Shown here piece by piece: positions 43,755 through 57,164 of a stretch of DNA of 64,000 bases; positions within the stretch are counted from its first letter, which is position 1, and every line of letters begins with the position of its first letter. Both the position numbers and the translations under genes were made by a program. Under the pieces are notes generated by a model. That model ran no database searches. It saw only the letters and a program-made list of their open reading frames with translations, and had not been told where the DNA came from. Source of the stretch: Ischnura elegans (taxonomy: Eukaryota > Arthropoda > Insecta > Odonata > Coenagrionidae); the NCBI RefSeq assembly GCF_921293095.1, contig NC_060251.1:62265585-62329584 (forward strand). The letters are read 5' to 3'.

Positions 43755-44724
43755 ATGAAACAGTCCCACAAAGTAACTCCGGAGACTTTTTCGTTAGCCA
43801 AAACCTCAAATGATTTGTTAGATTGAAAGAAAAACTGTGAAACCAAGCGATTCTCTGACCCTTCTACGTTCAATTGCAAGGATAAAATATTAAATTCTTT
43901 ATCTTTCCGCAATGTGTTAAATCTTGCGTAAGTCTTTCATTAAATTTTAACGTTCCAGAATTGGCTAGTCATTAGGAGCTAGCGCACTGGGACAGTTTGC
44001 ATTATCCGAGCTTACTTCACCCATCGTATTTTCAGTCGATGTCTTTAAGGTTTTGTCAAATATATTTTGGTTCTTTCTAACCCCATTCTTCACCTCTGCC
44101 TGCTTTTGTTTGGGAGCCTTTATGGTAGGGCACGCGTCTGGTAGTCAGCCACGCCCCCGCCCTGTATTGGGAAACCAATCTTGCCTAATTGTTGTTTTCG
44201 TACCTTTTGTCTTTTCTTTTCTTTTTTGACCAGGCGCCAGTGCGTAATAAAAGGTAGTCGTCTACCTGCAGTCGGTCTTCAAGCGAAGTGGCGGTGGAAT
44301 GTTGAGCCCACGCTCTCCACGGTTTTAGTTCTGGTCGTATTTCATTTTGGAGGACTTACTGTTTGGGGCTGCAACGGTGGCATATTTGAGGACGAACACG
44401 TTGTAATTCATTTGGACGCATTGTGAATCCGTCTCGGAGAAGATTGTTTGAATTCGCTTTAATTGATGAGTTATAGGTAATCTTGTCTTGTATTGCACCA
44501 AATGGATAAAAAGGCAAATACATGAAACATGCGCACTACTGTGGTATTATATTTTTACCGCGTATCATTGTGGTCAACTGGACTTGAAAATGAACTTTTG
44601 TGATCTAGAGACATGCGTTGGCATAATTTTTTTTATTTATTTTTCAATTAAGGATTTTGAGATGTTCTCAAAAGGAAATTGGTATGGTATGGCATTTGGA
44701 GGAGGCTACCGACATCTGAGGTCA

Positions 44725-44990
44725 TTTGCGCGATGAGGGAAGGGTATGAAAGGAGGGCTGGAGAGAAACCTGGCGTCGGCATTAGCCCGTTATTAACGAA
44801 AAGCAGCAAGGGGACCACGGTTTAACGTCCCATCTGACGGACGGACGGATCTCATGTCCTCCACACAACACTCAAGCAGGGATCGGGCAGTCTCTGAAAA
44901 ATTCTCTGCCCCTGCCAGGAATTGAACGCTTGTCCACAGGGTGGGAAGCTATCACTGAAGCTACCACACCAACCCGATCCCTCTAAGAGA
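44725..44990 (-). mobile_element. tRNA-derived SINE
   Basis: On the minus strand a tRNA-like head (GGTTGGTGTGGTAGCTTCAG, A box; GCGTTCAATTCC, B box near 44922-44932) is followed by a body with GATGGGACGTTAAACCGTGG and TCCCCTTGCTGC. It ends with GCCGACGCCAGGTTTCTCTC near 44765-44785. The GGGACGTTAAACC phrase is typical of a tRNA-SINE type seen in arthropods. Ends are approximate. Confidence 0.7.
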
Positions 44991-45053
44991 AATACATATC
45001 CGCCTAATGCTTCTATTTCATTGAAATTTTTATTTATTATACCTATCTTTCCA

Positions 45054-45280
45054 TGAATTGGATGGATGAGGCAGATACTTTGTGGAGATCCATTATGAAA
45101 TATGAAGTAAAACACTTTGCACTTTCCACATAAAATATTTTTATTACACACGAGTCAACATGTTTCACTGCACTGCAGCATTTTCAAGACTTGAAAATGC
45201 TGCAGTGCAGTGAAACATGTTGACTCGTGTGTAATAAAAATATTTTATGTGGAAAGTGCAAAGTGTTTTACTTCATATTT
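45054..45280. mobile_element. Insertion containing a perfect 92-bp-arm palindrome, 13-bp target duplication
   Basis: Arms 45097-45188 and 45190-45281 are perfect inverse copies around a single base. Exact CTATCTTTCCATG repeats at 45041-45053 and 45281-45293 flank the insertion. The right arm reads CTTGAAAATGCTGCAGTGCA then GTGAAACATGTTGACTCG, the stem-GAAAC form seen at other foldbacks, and continues to an AATAAAA run. I infer two Penelope-like 3' tails joined tail to tail. Zero divergence between 92-bp arms implies recent formation or gene conversion. Confidence 0.75.
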
Positions 45281-45495
45281 CTATCTTTCCATGTTAACAC
45301 CGTATAAAGCTACCCGTTAATTTAAATATTTTTTAATGGTTTACTTAAAGCGGTGCAGGCATACCGGCACTTGGCGAGTATAGTGTAATTTTCATGTATT
45401 TAATCGTAAAATTTGTAAATTCATGATTTGGGTATGACTTTTAGCCTGATCGAGCCATTACTTGTGTATGGATGTCTCTCTTGGGTTCTCCTAAA

Positions 45496-45798
45496 CAGGG
45501 GCGCAGCTAGGAATTAAGGTTAGGGGGGGTTTAGGCGCAACTAATACTTACGGGTGCGGAGGTATTGCATACCTACCAGGGTAAGTAGGAGTTGCGGGGG
45601 TCCACCTCTAGAAAATTTTGAAGAAATGTGGTTCAAAATGGCGAGTTTTGCGGCTTTCTGAGGGATATTTGATAAATCCTAGCACTATTCTATAAGTAAT
45701 ACTGGTCCAAACAAGTAAAATGGATTAAAATTAAAAATTTTCTCTGAGAGCCGGGGGGAGGGTTTATCCCCCAAAAACCCCCCCTTGCTGCGCCACTG
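45496..45798. mobile_element. hAT-like MITE, family A copy 2
   Basis: Ends are CAGGGGCGCAGC and GCTGCGCCACTG. Flanking CTCCTAAA and CTTCTAAA (7 of 8) form an 8-bp target duplication, the length expected for hAT transposition. It is 303 bp, collinear with copy 1 at 17719-18028, with no coding sequence. Confidence 0.8.
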
Positions 45799-47097
45799 CT
45801 TCTAAAGGATTCGACACTGGTATGGTCTTCCTAATACCCATAGCAAAGATGCCGGAAATATCATCACCACCATATTTGGACTTCTTAGAGATTATGAAGT
45901 GCTTAGGACGCGTCGATAAGCATGTTGATCAATCCCAAATAGATTTTAAAATGTTCTCGTTTAAGTCGACCTGTTGGTGCGTGGGAATCTAGTCCTCTTA
46001 AATTGACTTTCGGAAAATATTGTTAAATTTTCTGGAGATCTCTTGTTGGCCTCATAAGATTAGTGACGCCTCCGCAAAATAAGAATACAATACGATCGAA
46101 CCTGTGAATTATAATCGCCTCGTTTCCATATTGATGGATCGTAAAATGGAGTAAGCTTCAACGTGGGTGTGTTTCCTTACTAGGCAACGTCAGCGGTCCG
46201 TTCGCATGAATACAATGTAGGGCCATACTTTTTGAAAATTACTGGTTCAGACTTCAGCGATATTTTCTCCATATAGTAAGTAGTCCGCGTGTTGCCCGTA
46301 AGAACTCCTGGAAGAATAATGACGTGAGCCTAGGCTATCAATTTTAATCTATTCTTCGAAATGTTTTTCGTAAAAAACGAGTTTTACTTATGGTATTTTT
46401 AATGTATCTTAACACGTGTAAAATTTACATTTATGACTAAATTTCAGGGCTTTTACTTGGGTTGCTTGCCCAAAAACACTGCTTTTATTTTTTGTGTGAA
46501 CAAGAATGAGTGCTTCTTTATTTACTTGAGTAACAACGCGGTAAAAACTACTCAGAATAAAATTTTTGATCAAGGGTGGTCTTGCAGACTTAGTGATTCT
46601 TGCATTTTTATGTATGAATGAAAAAGAGGCTTACTAAGTTGCGAGAAAAAGAGGATTTTATATTTGCCAGCTTTCAGAATCCAATCGCGAATGTACCAAA
46701 TATTTTGTTATCTAATGCATTATTTGAAACTTATTCGTTGGCTAGTCTTTTGCCACATTTTTCTCCCCTCTGATGTCGGCCTTATACTGAAATTAATTAA
46801 ATAATATCGAATCAGCCGAAATTAGATCGATCGCGAGCTTCCTTCTTGAAAAATTGGTGTAAAATTTAGCTTACCTGAGCTAACCCGTTTCCACTTCGCT
46901 CACGGGTAACCCCTTAAGTCGTCCAGACGCCAGGCTTTAGTCTTTGGAGAAACAAAGGATACTTGAAAGAAAAATAAAAAGGTCGAGGAGTAAAAAAAAT
47001 TGTCTCGCCTTATTCCACGGCGCTTAGTAAAGAGAGCGTGGGTAGTCACGGCGTCGACCGTGCAGTCGCTGTCCTTGGGAAGAAATGGAATGGGGGC

Positions 47098-47430
47098 TTT
47101 TTATATAAGGGAACGGGAGGCGTAGTCTCAACTTCTTTCCCCTTTCTTTTATTTTCCTTACCTTCCGCTTCTTCCACCCATTCGCTTGACTCACGAACCC
47201 GCCAAAACAGAGCAAGGGAATTGGTTGCCTCCCTTGGGTACGCTTGTTGTCTTCGCGAGGGCGCCAAAATTGTACATTCGCCAGAATCATTCGATACGAC
47301 TGATCGAAGACATAATTCGTGATTTTTGCACATCGAAGATGGTGACCCTAGGTTTAATTGTTGGATAACCGATTTTCGATGGTCAACCCAGTCGATAGGC
47401 AATGGAAAATTGATGGCCATTAGTAGAACA
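47098..47430 (+). repeat. Tandem duplication, unit 1
   Basis: GGAGGCGTAGTCT at 47116 recurs at 47431, a 315-bp period. Shared blocks include CAAAACAGAGCAAG, GAATTGGTTGC, CTTGGGTACGCT, GTTGTCTTCGCGAGGGCGCC and ACATTCGCCAGAAT. A TTTATATAAGG TATA-like motif (47099-47109) precedes unit 1 only. No protein recognised. Confidence 0.75.
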
Positions 47431-47720
47431 GGAGGCGTAGTCTTAACTTCTTTCCTTTTTCTCTTATTTTTCTTCCCTTACGCGTCTTCCACTGACTCAT
47501 GAACCCTCCAAAACAGAGCAAGAGAATTGGTTGCTTCCCTTGGGTACGCTGGTTGTCTTCGCGAGGGCGCCAAACTTCTACATTCGCCAGAATTGTTCGA
47601 TACCTTCGATAGATCGAAACCATAGTTGAAGATTTTTCACCATCGGCGATTCTACTGTCACCCTCGATTTTATTGTTGGATTGTTGACTGTGGATAGCCA
47701 ACCGATTCGATTGCCAATTG
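47431..47720 (+). repeat. Tandem duplication, unit 2
   Basis: Diverged second copy of the 315-bp unit. The 3' part (47600-47720) is less similar to unit 1 and contains short TTGTTGGATTGTTGACTG repeats. Confidence 0.75.
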
Positions 47721-50700
47721 GTTGTTGGTTGCCCTTAAAGAACTGTCTAACGTCAAGTTTGTTGACTTATATCTGTTAGCTTTCGGCTAATATTTACCTT
47801 ATTTACCTTATGTCCTTCTTGAAGCTACTAGTTACTCTCCACTTCTCCAAAATCAATGCAATGCATTATGACAAACGCTCACGTCGTAATTAGCCTATCA
47901 AACCCATCTCGCGACCTCAGATTTTTGCATCTTGTTCCCTTGTGCAGTAATTGATTATCTCTCTTGTATATTTACTCCGACAGTTTTTCTCATAAAACAC
48001 CCCTCTATGACTACGCCATCCTAATAGTCCAGAAGTATATCTAGAGAAGTCTGCTCTCCGTCCCCTTGAAGCTAGATTTTTTTCCTCTTCAAGCGCAATT
48101 TAATCTGTTTTCAAAAAAGTCCGCAGCGCGGCGATAGTGATCCGTTTATTCTCAATAATTACTGTGTGCTATTTACAATCGTGAGGACTGGTGTTGAAGT
48201 TTGTTATAATATATCATCACGATTATAAATTATAAAATATAAATAATAATAATAAAATATCTCTCAAAAGCCCAAATTATTGATAATATATCCGTGAAAT
48301 TCGAATCGCCTAGGCTGTCGAATGGCGACTTTTATATACCCATTTAAACGCGCTGTTGGTGACAAAATTTTTTTGGTTAATTGAAGAATCCTCTATGGCA
48401 ATATTCCTGCCAATAACAATCGTACTATACCAGACATGGACTTTGTAACCCCTCACTTATTTTTAGCCATCGAATCTTATGCCCAAAAGCTCGTATCGGG
48501 TAAAAGCCTAACAGTCGTAGCCAAATGATTCGTCACGTTAGAGTTGCATGCGCGCGAAATCGCAGTGAAACCGCATTGGTTGCCCTCAGTCGTCACGTGA
48601 CTGGGGGTTTTGCCCTGGTTCCCCTGCTCTTGCTCTTCACTCCTTCTTTTTCCTTCTGAGTCAGCGTGCTCTGTGTGTTGTGGCTCCAATGGACAGACTA
48701 TGAACTTATACGTCTGGTCACGATCTGCTCTCCCGCCCTCTATAGGAAACACCCCAATCTCAAAAAGACATTAGAGAGACATCACGAATTTCTCATGGGT
48801 TCAAGAAAAGTCATCCCTTCGATCTCCAGAGTTCAATATCGCGGTCCTTTCAAAGGATCCGTTGTGATCTCATCCGGTTCAGTATTCCTTTTGGGTTTCT
48901 TCGCTTTCAGCAAAATTGAAATTCTGCCTTTTTCTCGTACCGCTCTGAAGAGCATTACAGTTTCATCAGTGTTCAACCGTGACGGATTACTCGAATTTTG
49001 TCCTTGAGTCAGATTCTCCTCAGAAGGTAATGCGGATAATGTGATTCGGTAGGAATTTGACGTAAACTTGTAAGTAGCTTTGCTGTGGATAGAAGTTAAT
49101 TATTTATTGATAGCCTTCATTTACTCTTTGGAGCAGCTCGCGTAGTATTGTGTGATTAAATTGAATAATGAACTTGACGTGTTATTACTAATTAGACAGA
49201 GTACTCAAGAAAGCACTCATTTGATATCCTATATGGGCCATTCATTAAGCATGTACGTTTGAGGTCTATTTCCCTTAATAACAATTTATTCATTGAATTG
49301 TTCTTTTAATCTTTTGATTGCCTATTAATGGTTTTAAGGGATTTGATAGGCTTTTATTTGGGATTATAGCGCTAACTAGAATCGAGTTTGGTCACGTCTA
49401 TCTTCTGGTTGTGAAAACAGATTGTATTAAAATTATAATGGTTCGGCGGACACTGGTTTTACAGTGTGGCATAATCCCATTACGTTTAGTATAAGGCTGT
49501 CCCAATATATTCTGGTCTTTTTATCCGAAGCAAGTTTCTTTGCCGTGTGATTTGGTATTATTCTTTTATCGATTGCAAATACTGTATTAGCTCCTTCAAA
49601 CGAAAATTAAATGAAAGTTCTGCAGACATATGGAGAAATGTAGTAGTGATGTGTGTTCATTTTAGCCATTGAAATGAGGAAGTACGGCAAAGCTACAATG
49701 ATAACGGATGTAAATTTTCTCAATGCTTTAAAAAATCCTATTATTATATTTTACAAAGTCAATGGCTACGGAAAATCACTTTTATAGGTTAGTCTTTGTT
49801 GTCTTAAGAAAGAGGGAGAACCTAATTCCACTACCACTATGCGTGTTTCGCAAGTTCTTTGTGCTAGTTTCAAGCATCAGAATACTCCTCCTCCATTTCT
49901 TCGCAGTCTCAGTTTATCCGTAGGATTTATCCTTCTGCTCCTGCGTATCTTGGGTTGTCAGATGTGCCAATTGGTGGTTCTTTTTCATATTGCTCCACTT
50001 GAGGCTGGAGAAAGTCGAGCGGCAGGCGTCTGTCTGAGACCGAAGCAGAGAAACCGATGCATGTGCTTTGCTAATCGAACACTACGGGCGATATTTCACA
50101 TTTTCATAAACAGCGTGGAAGGTATTCCCGTCGTGTGTTAATTCATTCTGAAAGAGATAGTGGCTTTAAACGTTGTATAAGGTTCACGATAATGAAGTGT
50201 AACTAATCTAAGAAAATATCTCTTGCTTCCCATAAAGTGTGGCATTTCTGATAGATTGTAATCTTTAAACATTAAGTCTCTAGGTAAAAGTTTGCGAAAG
50301 CTAAAAGTAGTCAATTCCACTTTTTTTGCCTGTTCCGATCCCGGTTCGGTTCCTGACTATGGTTATTTCTCGGTTCCGGTTCTTAATTGTTATTGCTTAT
50401 TTTTCATGAGCTGAGAATGATTTTCGTTATCGTATTTTGAAAACATCCCGAACTAATGCATCATGTAATTTCATAAGTGATTGGATGTATTGCTTTATGT
50501 ACAATAAGTAACGTAGGTTGTGCGCAAGATACATTTTCTAAGTGGCCTTTGCTCCAATCATTTCGGTACCAGTTCCTATTGGTTTCATTACCGATAACGG
50601 ATCGAAGCGGATATAACCAACATAAGAACCAGACCGATCCATGCTAAGTTTAATTGAAGATTTCTGTGAACCTCCCATCTCATTTTTTCATAATATGAAA

Positions 50701-53700
50701 TAAGCAGTTAATTACAATTAACTATTTGAGATGTGTAGCTATTGGCTAAATTTCGCCTTGTTGTTGACAAATTTATTTCTTTTAATAATAAATAGCGTCA
50801 TCCTTTTTTTTGTAGAACAGACTTTAAAAATAGAGGAAAGGAAGGTGTAGATTAGGTATAAAAGAAATGATATTTTATATAATTTGGTGCTTTCTTTCGT
50901 GTTATCTACGCTTCGGAAATAAATATTTTATGATTTTTTTCCTACGGTCATAGGCGAATTCCCTTGACCCCATAGGTTCACACGCTCCCAGACTTTCATC
51001 TCAATTAAATGTGGGTTTGTGAATAAAAGATGAACCGCAAGAGCGTAATTCGTGGCTAACGCCGTGGAGTGGATGATTACCTTCGTCGCCCCGTGAGATA
51101 TGCGTGATATTCACATGGAAAGAAGATGATCCCGTCCCCGCTGTTCCCATAGCGCTCATCTTCCCGCTTACGTATGTATACGCGTTTCGGGCTAGCCTAA
51201 GGGGTATCTCGTTCTTTCTCTCACGCAACCGGCCCTTGCCTTCTAAAAAAAAACACCATCGCTCTGGGTGAAAGTGATCGAGTCGGCGCCTCGGACCTCG
51301 ATTGTTGTGCTCGTGCGAGTCTTACGAAAAAAAAAACGGGAACAAACTCAGGCGGTAGTAAATTGACGGCGGGACTAGTGGGAGGAGGGTTGTGGGGGCG
51401 TTTCTGTATTGCGCTGGCGACTTCAACGCAGTGAATATGCGACGCAGAACATTATGGCGAACGGAGTTCGAAGCTGGGAATGATTGGAGAGGTATTTTAA
51501 AAGCAAGCTTGATATTCTTGATAGTTTACTCTGAGAAATAAAGGTTAGTCTCATGACATGACACATTTTCTTTTAGAAAATTACTCCTTCTTATGATCAC
51601 TTCCGTATTTATTTAAGGCATTTTTCGCTTACAGCCGTGACTCGAATTTAAAGTGAAAATTTTATCAAAATTGAAAGAAGGACAAATACAATAGCAATAT
51701 ATAAGCTAACATTAGAATATACCAGAGGGGAAAGGAAGACCTTAATTTAGCTGGCAGATGGGAAATAGCTTTTACGGGAAAATGAATGAGAATGAGATAA
51801 ATAAATATAGGTGTCCATGCCGTTAATTACCGGCAGTAGAGCGAATTATGTTGTCAATTTAATCGTTAAAGGTATAATTTGCTTCAGAGAAATTTCTCTT
51901 GGCTCTAACGTCATTTTATCGACTGTAAAGCTTGTTTATAGTAATGTGACTTGACATAACTATCGGATTGAGAACGTTATAATGTGTCTTTTTGTTATCA
52001 AAATTCCAACTGGGTCTTTCCTCGTACTCCTTTTCATATGTTAAACTTGGAAGCTTCCATTCATTGTTGATGTGTTACTGCTGATGCGATTTTCTATGAG
52101 CATAATTGGCGGAAAAAATGTTCGAAATTCGTTGACGTTGACGCGGCTGATTAGGCATTGCTTCCGTGCCTCGGAATCAATTCCATCCTTTGGTGTATAG
52201 TAAGGGTTCATTGTACACATTTGTCGCGCGTCCGTCCGTGAGTGTTGGCGAGAAAAGAATTTTGGCACGCGATGAACTTTTCGCGTCCGTGGTAACAAAA
52301 CGACCGGACGGACGTTTGCGCGGATAGAATCTTAAAAAAAGAGCGTCTATCTGCGGCAGGCAGGTTGGTTCGGATAAACACGTCCGTAGGACGGAAAAAG
52401 ATTGAGAAGGAAAAATTCGCATTTTACCCCTGCGTTGTTCATCGATTCCCCGCCATTTCTTGTGGTTTCTCACCGATCCGAGTCAAATGCGCCGGGAGGA
52501 GTTGAATGCGCCGTGGGATGGGGTGTTGGAGTGGATCACTCACAATGCAGGCCATGTGCTCTGGCGCGCTCCTTGCAGACTGCCAAACAGAGACTCTTCG
52601 TCGGTAGTGTATTTATGGCTTCAGGATGTTTGCCCGAGGTATGAGGCGGGAGCGCGTGGTGTTTGTTCCGGCGGGAAGGAAGGAAGCAATGGAGAGTGAA
52701 TTCTTAGAGCGTTCTCGATGCCCCATTCAACAAAGATTCACGCTGGGACAACTTGTGATTGAGTAAGGGAGGAGATGAAAAGATTCTGTGTCATGTGTGA
52801 AGTCCAACTTTTTCTCGGAGAGAAAAAAAGATGGTGACTTCTCTTGAGTTGGTTTCCGGCTTTTATACTTTTTGTCAGTCCTTTCTGTAGCTTTGTATCG
52901 CGGGCTAATAATGGATATTTGCTTGCGAGTATTGTGCTCAACGATGCAATACTCTGAAGGTAGCAAACTGCGGTAGTTACTGTATTTTATGACGGAAAGG
53001 AAATATCCTTGCAACACAAGGATGTATTCTGTCCGTCATCAAATAGGTATTGTGTACAACCATGGGAACTTCCGCTGTGCCGCGTGTGACTCGAAATTGA
53101 ACTATAATGTTTTTTTGTGTGATGCAAGTTGTAAGGTTTTCGAATGAAGGTAAAAGCGCGACTGCCATAAATTACCGGGCCGTGGGAACTCCAATAAATA
53201 AAATTTTCTGATTTGACCTTAACAGAGAGCCATTAATCTCATGTGTCGGATGTGAAATGTTGAATGTATTCGCAAATGTCTTTTTTTAAGAGGATGCTGT
53301 AGCAGCTACATAGGGTTCTTCCACTAATAATTAGGTGAAAGCAATTGATTGTGTGGATATCTTAATGGAAGATAGCTCCTGCTGTTCTTGCATTATTTTG
53401 CATGGTGTTATGCTGCCTTCAGCGGTGCAATGCCCTGTTATATGATAGACAAAATTAAGAGCACTTTGATGGATAAAGTCTTCATTGCCTGCTCACGTTA
53501 TAGAAGACTTTACAAAACATTATACGACGTCAAATAATCGAAGAGCATCAGATATTTATGAACTTCTATTGGATTGTTAACATGATTTTTCCTAAAATAT
53601 TGTTCTCTTTATGGACGATGTCTCTTGTTTGGCCATTGTTAATCGTGTTTAGCATATTTGTAATAAATTGATATATTTTTACATTTTATAAAGGCGAGTT

Positions 53701-56357
53701 ATAGGTGGTGAATGTTATCAATCTCGCTATTAAACGTTCGACTGCTGTTGTCTCCTTATTTGGAATAGGACTTTTTGTAACCAATGACTCAATATTGTAG
53801 GTATAGAAGGATGGGTGTGGTAATCTACTTTTCCCCTTCGAAATAGTTCATGATCTATCATGATCTCTTCGTGGCATGATTTTCCCCATTATATCGCATG
53901 CGGTCACGTATTTAATGTAGCTATAATTTCTCTTGTGGTTTAAGTGCAAGAAAATTGAATTGGAGGGAAACCAAAATTAGGGAAAATACGTCACGTCTTA
54001 CGATCACGATGATATTCTTTGAACATTTTCACTTGATGAGCTGTTTCCGGAAAAATGCATTAGGGAAGATGTCTGAATGCAATGACTTAAGAATTTGAAG
54101 GAAGGGTGGATTGTTTCATGTTTGATAATAATAGTGATATTTGATAAAAGATAACGAGTATCGAAGAAATAGAGTTGTTTGAAATGGGGAAGTTATAGTG
54201 GAAGCAACGATAGAGAATACTTCAAATGGTTGTCTATTAATGATAAAGGTAACCATGCGAATTTTTTGTTTTCATTTTTTCGGAAAGAAAAAAATGATTT
54301 TTCAATTTCGTTGGATCAAACTTTATTTCAATTTCACGTACCGTTTAGAGAGTTAAAAATGCAGAGTTCATCGAAGGGCTTTCACGGTGTCATGGTTCAA
54401 TCTCGAAAAATATCCTCGAATTAATTTTTTCGATGAATGAAGTGTTATCTTTGTAATGGTACAATTACCTGCGCGAAGCCTATTAGAGAGGAACCGATTT
54501 TTAATTTCTTCAAATTTTCCATTCGACTTGGTGGGGTTATTTGCTTTCATTTTGGTCTTTGCTTTGTCTAAGGGATTGATTTAGTGTTCCAGAGCACGCA
54601 TGTCTCCCCCGCAAAAACGTTTACGGCCCACCCTTCCTTCCACTATCTCCTCGACCCCTTTTTACTGGGCAGGCGGAATCGAGGGAAGCCTCGCAAACGA
54701 TCAATTTACCACCCGTTGCCAGGCGTAGCCCACCCCCGCAATGTGTTCCCGGGGGAACGCGCGTCATCGCTTCCGATTGTGGTTTCGGTGAGTTTCGTTT
54801 GTCGTGTCGGACCGATGTCAGGGTACCATCTCACTGGGCCTTCGCGATGTATCGAAATATAGGAAAATGTCATGATATTTAAACTATCGGGAATCCGAAA
54901 TTGAGTTTTGAATATTGGTGATTTATGGTTGTCCTATAAAAATTGTATGTTTTCGCTTCTTCCCAAACTGAAACGTCTATATTTGCAACCCGCTGTTATT
55001 TATTTTCATCTTGATGATGCACTTATTTGATTATTGTTATCAGGATAAATTGATATTCGATATTCTACTTTTGCTGCAATGAATATTTTAGTTAAGCGGG
55101 GAAAGCGAAGAATGGTATTATAATTCATGGATAAAATGCTAGAAAATTGGCTGTGTTGTCGACTAATGAGAGAAGTTCGATGATGGAGGGATATTTCCGG
55201 ATTAATTAAAAAAAAGATCCGTTCAAACCTACCTTAAACAATAGTGTAACCTCGGAAATTGTCTCTTTCGGTTTCTTGCGATTTAAATGACGTCTTAACG
55301 ATAAGACCCGGGATTTTTATGACTTTTTTTTGTCCCTGGGACACCTTCTCTAATTTAGTCCAGGACCATTAGTTACCGTTTCATAAAATCACGAGACGGA
55401 GCAATCTTCGTGTCGTTTTGGGTCGCCCCACGTCTTCACGCTTACAGCGAGCGGATGGAAAGTATTTCTTTTAAAGGGAGAACACGGTTAAACTTTCACG
55501 GGATAGAAGATGAAATATTGATAACTCTGTGGGGGGATTTGGAGGAGGTTAAGTTGGTTGAGTGGGAAGGGGGAAAAGGTTTTACCTACGTCTTGGCGCC
55601 ATCTAGTCCCGTCTGCTCCCTTCCCCTCCCTTCCCCCTACCACTTCGCTTACCTTTCTTTCCTCCCCTACTCTACCTCCCCTCCCCTCTCGCGTAGTAGA
55701 TGGCTGCGATTGTGGACACGTGACCAGCGACCCAAGTCGATGGCCTTTCGCTTGCTCCATGGCGCGGCGTCGTCCCGCGGGGAGAAGAAAGATTTCCCGC
55801 CATGCACCTCTCTTTCTTCGATCCCCCTTGGTTCGTTTCTTCTCTTCCTTCAGTCACCGCCCCCTTTCCCCTCCTAATACGCATCGAGGATTGAAGATGG
55901 GGTTAAGAAAGAGAGTGATGCTGTTTGACGGCTGCGATGCATTCTGTAGCGCGCATATCGTGTTTACGTCGATTCTCCCGTAAAGCAAATTATTGCTCTT
56001 AGGTTTTGTGTTGTTTCGATTGCCAGTTTTTCGACTCGCTTTCATTAAAGAAAAATATTTTAGTGATGAAGTGTGCTATGCGAATAAGTCTCCATTTTAA
56101 AATTGTTGCAAGAATAGCGTGTTTTACTCGCTCATGCTACCAAAAAACTTCTCGTATAGTCCTATAAATGGCATTTGTAATTTACACAATTAATAAAATT
56201 AGTTTCTAGCTTTTATAATAGCAAAAATAAGGAATAGGAAAAGAATACATCGTTTAAGACGCTGAGGAAGTTTCTAAACCGATAAGCTGAGATGTATCGG
56301 ATTATCGGGATAAACCAAAAGATTTTCCTATCGGTAGAAACTCTACAAACAGGAAGA

Positions 56358-56545
56358 TTTCATATTACGACTATACAAGGCGTTGTTTATTTTTTTATAG
56401 TTAAAAAAAAAAGTATTTGTTTCCTTGAAAGAGCTTAGTCACGAATACCAATATCTATGACTGGCTAGGTATGCATTCTATACGAGATTCTATCGATATT
56501 TCTCGGTTAATAATCATTTCATAGCAATCTTGTTGCTACGCTTTG
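56358..56545 (+). repeat. Dispersed duplication, copy 1 (partner at 57165)
   Basis: Shares ATATTACGACTATA, GGCGTTGTTT, ATCTATGACTGGCT, GCATTCT, GATTCTATCGATA, CTCGGTTAATAA / CTCGATTATTAA and ATAGCAATC with 57165-57345 in the same order. Confidence 0.7.
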
Positions 56546-57164
56546 TTTTCGGAGGGAAATATGTTTTTTTACCGCATCGCTTTAAAGTTGTGGTAGGGTT
56601 TATTTACCATCTTCCTGTTTCCGTACTCTCTGCTCCGCGATGTATTGGTGGGTGACTGTGGCGTGGGGAAGGGTAGGGATGAACAGGAGGCGGGATTTAA
56701 GCAAGGAGTCGGGGATGGGGAATAGACAACCGAAGGAGTTAGGAGGCGCAGTATACGGGAGGTTAAAGCACGATCGTGATTCTCAGATGTAGCCTACTCC
56801 TGATGGGAGGTGGGGGAATAGTGTTCCGTATGGAAGACGGGAATGGGAAGGGTTGTCCCAGAATACAGGAGAGGAATAATGTCATGGTAGGAAAAAAATA
56901 CGCGGGGAGATCTTCAATTTTTTCGTGTATTTATTCATATTTTTATATGTCCCGTGGGGGAAACAATGGAAGGAGCATCATGCGACATTGGAGGAGGGAT
57001 AACTCATTGTTGTCCTTCCACCACAACAATGATACGTGTGTTACTTTCTTGATGTGGAAGAGTCGTGTGATTAAAGGGTAGAATAAATGACTAGGTACAA
57101 GAAAATCGCTTCCAGACTAAAAATGGGAAAATACCCGCTACCCGCCTTGACGTGGGTGGCAGGA

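Noticed and set aside
50333-50645. Possible MITE with GATCCCGGTTCGGTTCC and inverse-like right end
   Set aside because: Ends match too loosely and no target duplication was found.
55410-55983. Open frames of 155 and 141 codons in a CT-rich island
   Set aside because: Low-complexity Ser/Pro/Leu translation of pyrimidine tracts; two frames overlap.
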